A DNA stretch of 12,484 bases from UMGS172 sp045546555. Lineage in GTDB: Bacteria; Bacillota; Clostridia; Oscillospirales; Acutalibacteraceae. The position numbers and the translations under genes were made by a program. Under the pieces are notes generated by a model. It had not been told where the DNA came from and searched no databases. It worked only from the letters and a program-made list of their open reading frames with translations. Location: assembly GCA_045546555.1 (NCBI GenBank), contig JAZQCY010000112.1, positions 1 to 12,484 of the forward strand, read 5' to 3'. Within the stretch, counting starts at the first letter, position 1. Every line of letters begins with the position of its first letter. This document shows, piece by piece, positions 10,701 through 12,484 of this stretch.

Positions 10701-12484
10701 TTAAAATCGGTTATCCTTAACGGCATTGCCGTCAAGCCATTTGCCGTTACGACGGCTATTGTCAAAGATAAGCTCGTTATCGACATCGCTGTATTCAAGT
10801 GATATTTCCTTTTGATATGCGTCGTTTTCATATCGCCACGACCAACCGATCAACTCGGTCACGGTGTACTGACCCGTTGGCAACTCGGTCACGGTGGTCG
10901 AGCCGTTACCGATAACCGTTAACGTAAGGTCGATACCTGCGGTGTCGGTACCTTCCTTGCCTTTAATATTGAAAATAAAGGTCTGGTTGGCGTCGATATC
11001 GGCCGTCGACTTGGTGGTAATGGTAAGGTCGGTCTTTAATGCCACGAATTTTGCAAAATAGGTCTGTGCCGTCCAGATAGAGCCGGTTTTCTGCGGTATA
11101 AGACGGTTGGTTTCGGCATCCACCCAAGCGCTGTTGACCGGTGTTGTGCAGTGCTCATCGGTATACCAACCAAGGAAAGCAAAGCCGTTGTTTACAAACG
11201 GTACCGAACCGTCAACCGTACCGTTGGGCACTCCGCTTACGGCAAGCAGGTTGACCGAGTATTGGCTCAAAGCACCGCAACCGTCGGGGCCTATGATCTG
11301 ATACTTCAAAGCAACCGTCTTTTCCTTGTAAAGGAACTCAATAATATTATGCTCGGCATTGGCCGAAAGGGTGTGCATCTTGACACTGTCGCTCACCAGC
11401 TCATAACCCTCTGCTTCAAGCGACACGGCATATTCAAGCACCTGCGAGCCAAACACGCCCGAGCCTTGTCTTTCGGGAACAAGCTCGACATAGGTGGTGC
11501 TGTCGATATATTTCACGGTATATTCGACCGTTTTTCGGTCGTAATAAAGCGCAATCAGCATACCATCCGAGCCAAGCTTGGCGGCAACCGTGATTCCGCT
11601 GACAGGGTTGGCAACACCGTTGACGGTCGTTTTGGCGCCGATGAAATCAAATCCCGTGAGGGTCAAGGCGCTGACTGAATAGGTATTGCCGATAATGCCG
11701 ACCGTTTCCTCGGAGCGGTACTCACGGTAGGTATCACCCTGGATATTGCGGATATAATGAACCACTCGGTAGTATGCGTGCTCCTCATCGGAGTTATAAT
11801 AGAACGTGATGACATTGTCGTCGTAAGCACCGTCACCGTCGGTATCCTCAGCCGAAAGCACAAGACGCTTCTGATATGCGTCGGGCATCATCTTGTCAAA
11901 GCGCTTGAAGGTCTCGGTGACGACCGACAGGGTGTTATCCTCAACGACCTTGTCCTCGCAAAGCTTTTCACCCGTCAGCTCGTTGACATACTGCACCCTA
12001 TAGGGCATATTCTCAACGTATACATAATAGAATGTAAACTCACGCACACCGTCAACGCTCATTGTAATGGTGTGGCTGTTGGTCAGCGGGTAATAACCCG
12101 TTTGATAACCCGAATAAAGCTGGTCTCCCGCCTTGGCGTCAAAGGTCTTGTTGTGACCTGCAATGGACGAGCCGACGGTGGGATCGGCAATTTCGGCATC
12201 GGTGTTCAGAAGCTTATAGCTGATCTTATAATCGACCGAAACGTGCGAGCTCCACTTGGCGTAGATATCCATATCCTTCAAAACGGGGATGCCATTGAAC
12301 ACGAAGGCCTTTTCGGTTTGAACGCCATTGACCGTATCAACATAGAACCAACCCTGGAACACGTAGTTTCCGTTGGTGACGTGACCCGTGGGAGCATAGG
12401 CAAAAGCCTTGTGATCGACCACCTGGGTCTCGCCTATCTGCTCTGTCATGGTGGCGTCCTTAAATACACGGACGTTATGGGTGA
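10701..12484 (-). CDS. Large surface protein with InlB-type and MucBP-like repeats, N-terminus missing
   Basis: This is the last 593 residues of a secreted surface protein; the reading frame stays open to the window edge, so signal peptide and N-terminus are outside. From the N side of the fragment: an InlB/Listeria-Bacteroides-type repeat (YVFQGWFYVDT...DIYAKW, about 40-77); four MucBP-like modules of 70-80 residues (about 83-156, 159-230, 236-315, 319-388), each opening with a Y-x-V/I-x-Y strand and ending in a F/L-Y-Y strand; a second InlB-type repeat (FLGWYTDEHCTTP...TYFAKF, about 434-479); and a Cna-B-like domain resembling DUF7601 (LTITTKSTADID...ELPTGQYTVTE, about 485-575). The second module has a DTDGDGAYDD calcium-loop-like stretch. 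There is no LPXTG, membrane tail or charged end; it finishes GKWLDGNAVKDNRF. Probably an adhesin or matrix component, secreted with the small protein downstream. Confidence 0.87.
   Translation of the reverse strand, partial: THNVRVFKDATMTEQIGETQVVDHKAFAYAPTGHVTNGNYVFQGWFYVDTVNGVQTEKAFVFNGIPVLKDMDIYAKWSSHVSVDYKISYKLLNTDAEIADPTVGSSIAGHNKTFDAKAGDQLYSGYQTGYYPLTNSHTITMSVDGVREFTFYYVYVENMPYRVQYVNELTGEKLCEDKVVEDNTLSVVTETFKRFDKMMPDAYQKRLVLSAEDTDGDGAYDDNVITFYYNSDEEHAYYRVVHYIRNIQGDTYREYRSEETVGIIGNTYSVSALTLTGFDFIGAKTTVNGVANPVSGITVAAKLGSDGMLIALYYDRKTVEYTVKYIDSTTYVELVPERQGSGVFGSQVLEYAVSLEAEGYELVSDSVKMHTLSANAEHNIIEFLYKEKTVALKYQIIGPDGCGALSQYSVNLLAVSGVPNGTVDGSVPFVNNGFAFLGWYTDEHCTTPVNSAWVDAETNRLIPQKTGSIWTAQTYFAKFVALKTDLTITTKSTADIDANQTFIFNIKGKEGTDTAGIDLTLTVIGNGSTTVTELPTGQYTVTELIGWSWRYENDAYQKEISLEYSDVDNELIFDNSRRNGKWLDGNAVKDNRF

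Noticed and set aside
1..12484. CRISPR array, tRNA, rRNA, IS element or prophage
   Set aside because: No spaced direct repeats, cloverleaf, rRNA segment, transposase or integrase is visible in the window.

Overview
The window looks like a chromosomal piece of an anaerobic, low-to-mid GC Firmicute of class Clostridia, probably a gut Oscillospiraceae/Ruminococcaceae-type organism. Reasons: strong GGAGG ribosome binding sites, TTG starts, TTGACA/TATAAT promoters with 17-base spacers, an anaerobe-type oxygen-detoxification operon, a VanRS-like two-component pair, and a clostridial surface-protein pair. The taxon is inference from gene content, since no rRNA gene is present.

Layout. 1-145 is a leader with three tandem hairpins. 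146-1405 (+) is an M16B zinc peptidase. 1481-1888 (+) is a small acidic YbjN-like protein with its own consensus promoter and a good terminator (1904-1940). 1945-2586 (-) is a zinc-ribbon membrane protein. 2690-5199 (-) is an oxidative-stress and iron operon, transcribed in the order flavodiiron fusion, ferritin, rubredoxin. 5263-5961 (-) is an Fe-S (ferredoxin-like) protein, divergent from a Crp/Fnr-type regulator at 6050-6709 (+). 6775-8503 (+) holds a VanR-like response regulator and a VanS-like kinase, followed by a secreted or lipid-anchored C39-type papain-fold protein (8588-9373). 9637-10023 (+) is a small protein that looks like a remote member of the STIV B116/DUF1874 family, behind a perfect consensus promoter overlapped by a 20-base palindrome. 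Two back-to-back hairpins (10030-10110) separate it from a converging surface operon at 10120-12484 (-): a large repeat-containing surface protein, cut by the window edge, and a small SipW-substrate-like exported protein.

How they fit. The flavodiiron gene encodes in one 596-residue chain the diiron oxygen/NO reductase core, its flavodoxin domain, a flavin-reductase domain and a short rubredoxin, so it resembles a fusion of Moorella-type FprA and Hrb. Ferritin would hold iron in a non-reactive state and the separate rubredoxin would carry electrons. The neighbouring Fe-S protein and Crp/Fnr-type regulator plausibly sense or feed this system. The divergent region between them has opposed overlapping -10 boxes and a 16-base palindrome, a good candidate site for the regulator.

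The VanRS-like pair has no vanH/A/X genes next to it. It is followed by a C39-type protein whose upstream region carries 11-bp phased TTAAG-type boxes also found before the regulator gene, at the same distance from the -10. The Shine-Dalgarno of the C39 gene lies in the right arm of a perfect hairpin whose loop holds the predicted -10. This suggests that readthrough mRNA is silenced while mRNA from the gene's own promoter is translatable. This arrangement, the B116-like protein lacking the catalytic histidine, and the flavodiiron fusion are the main points of interest.
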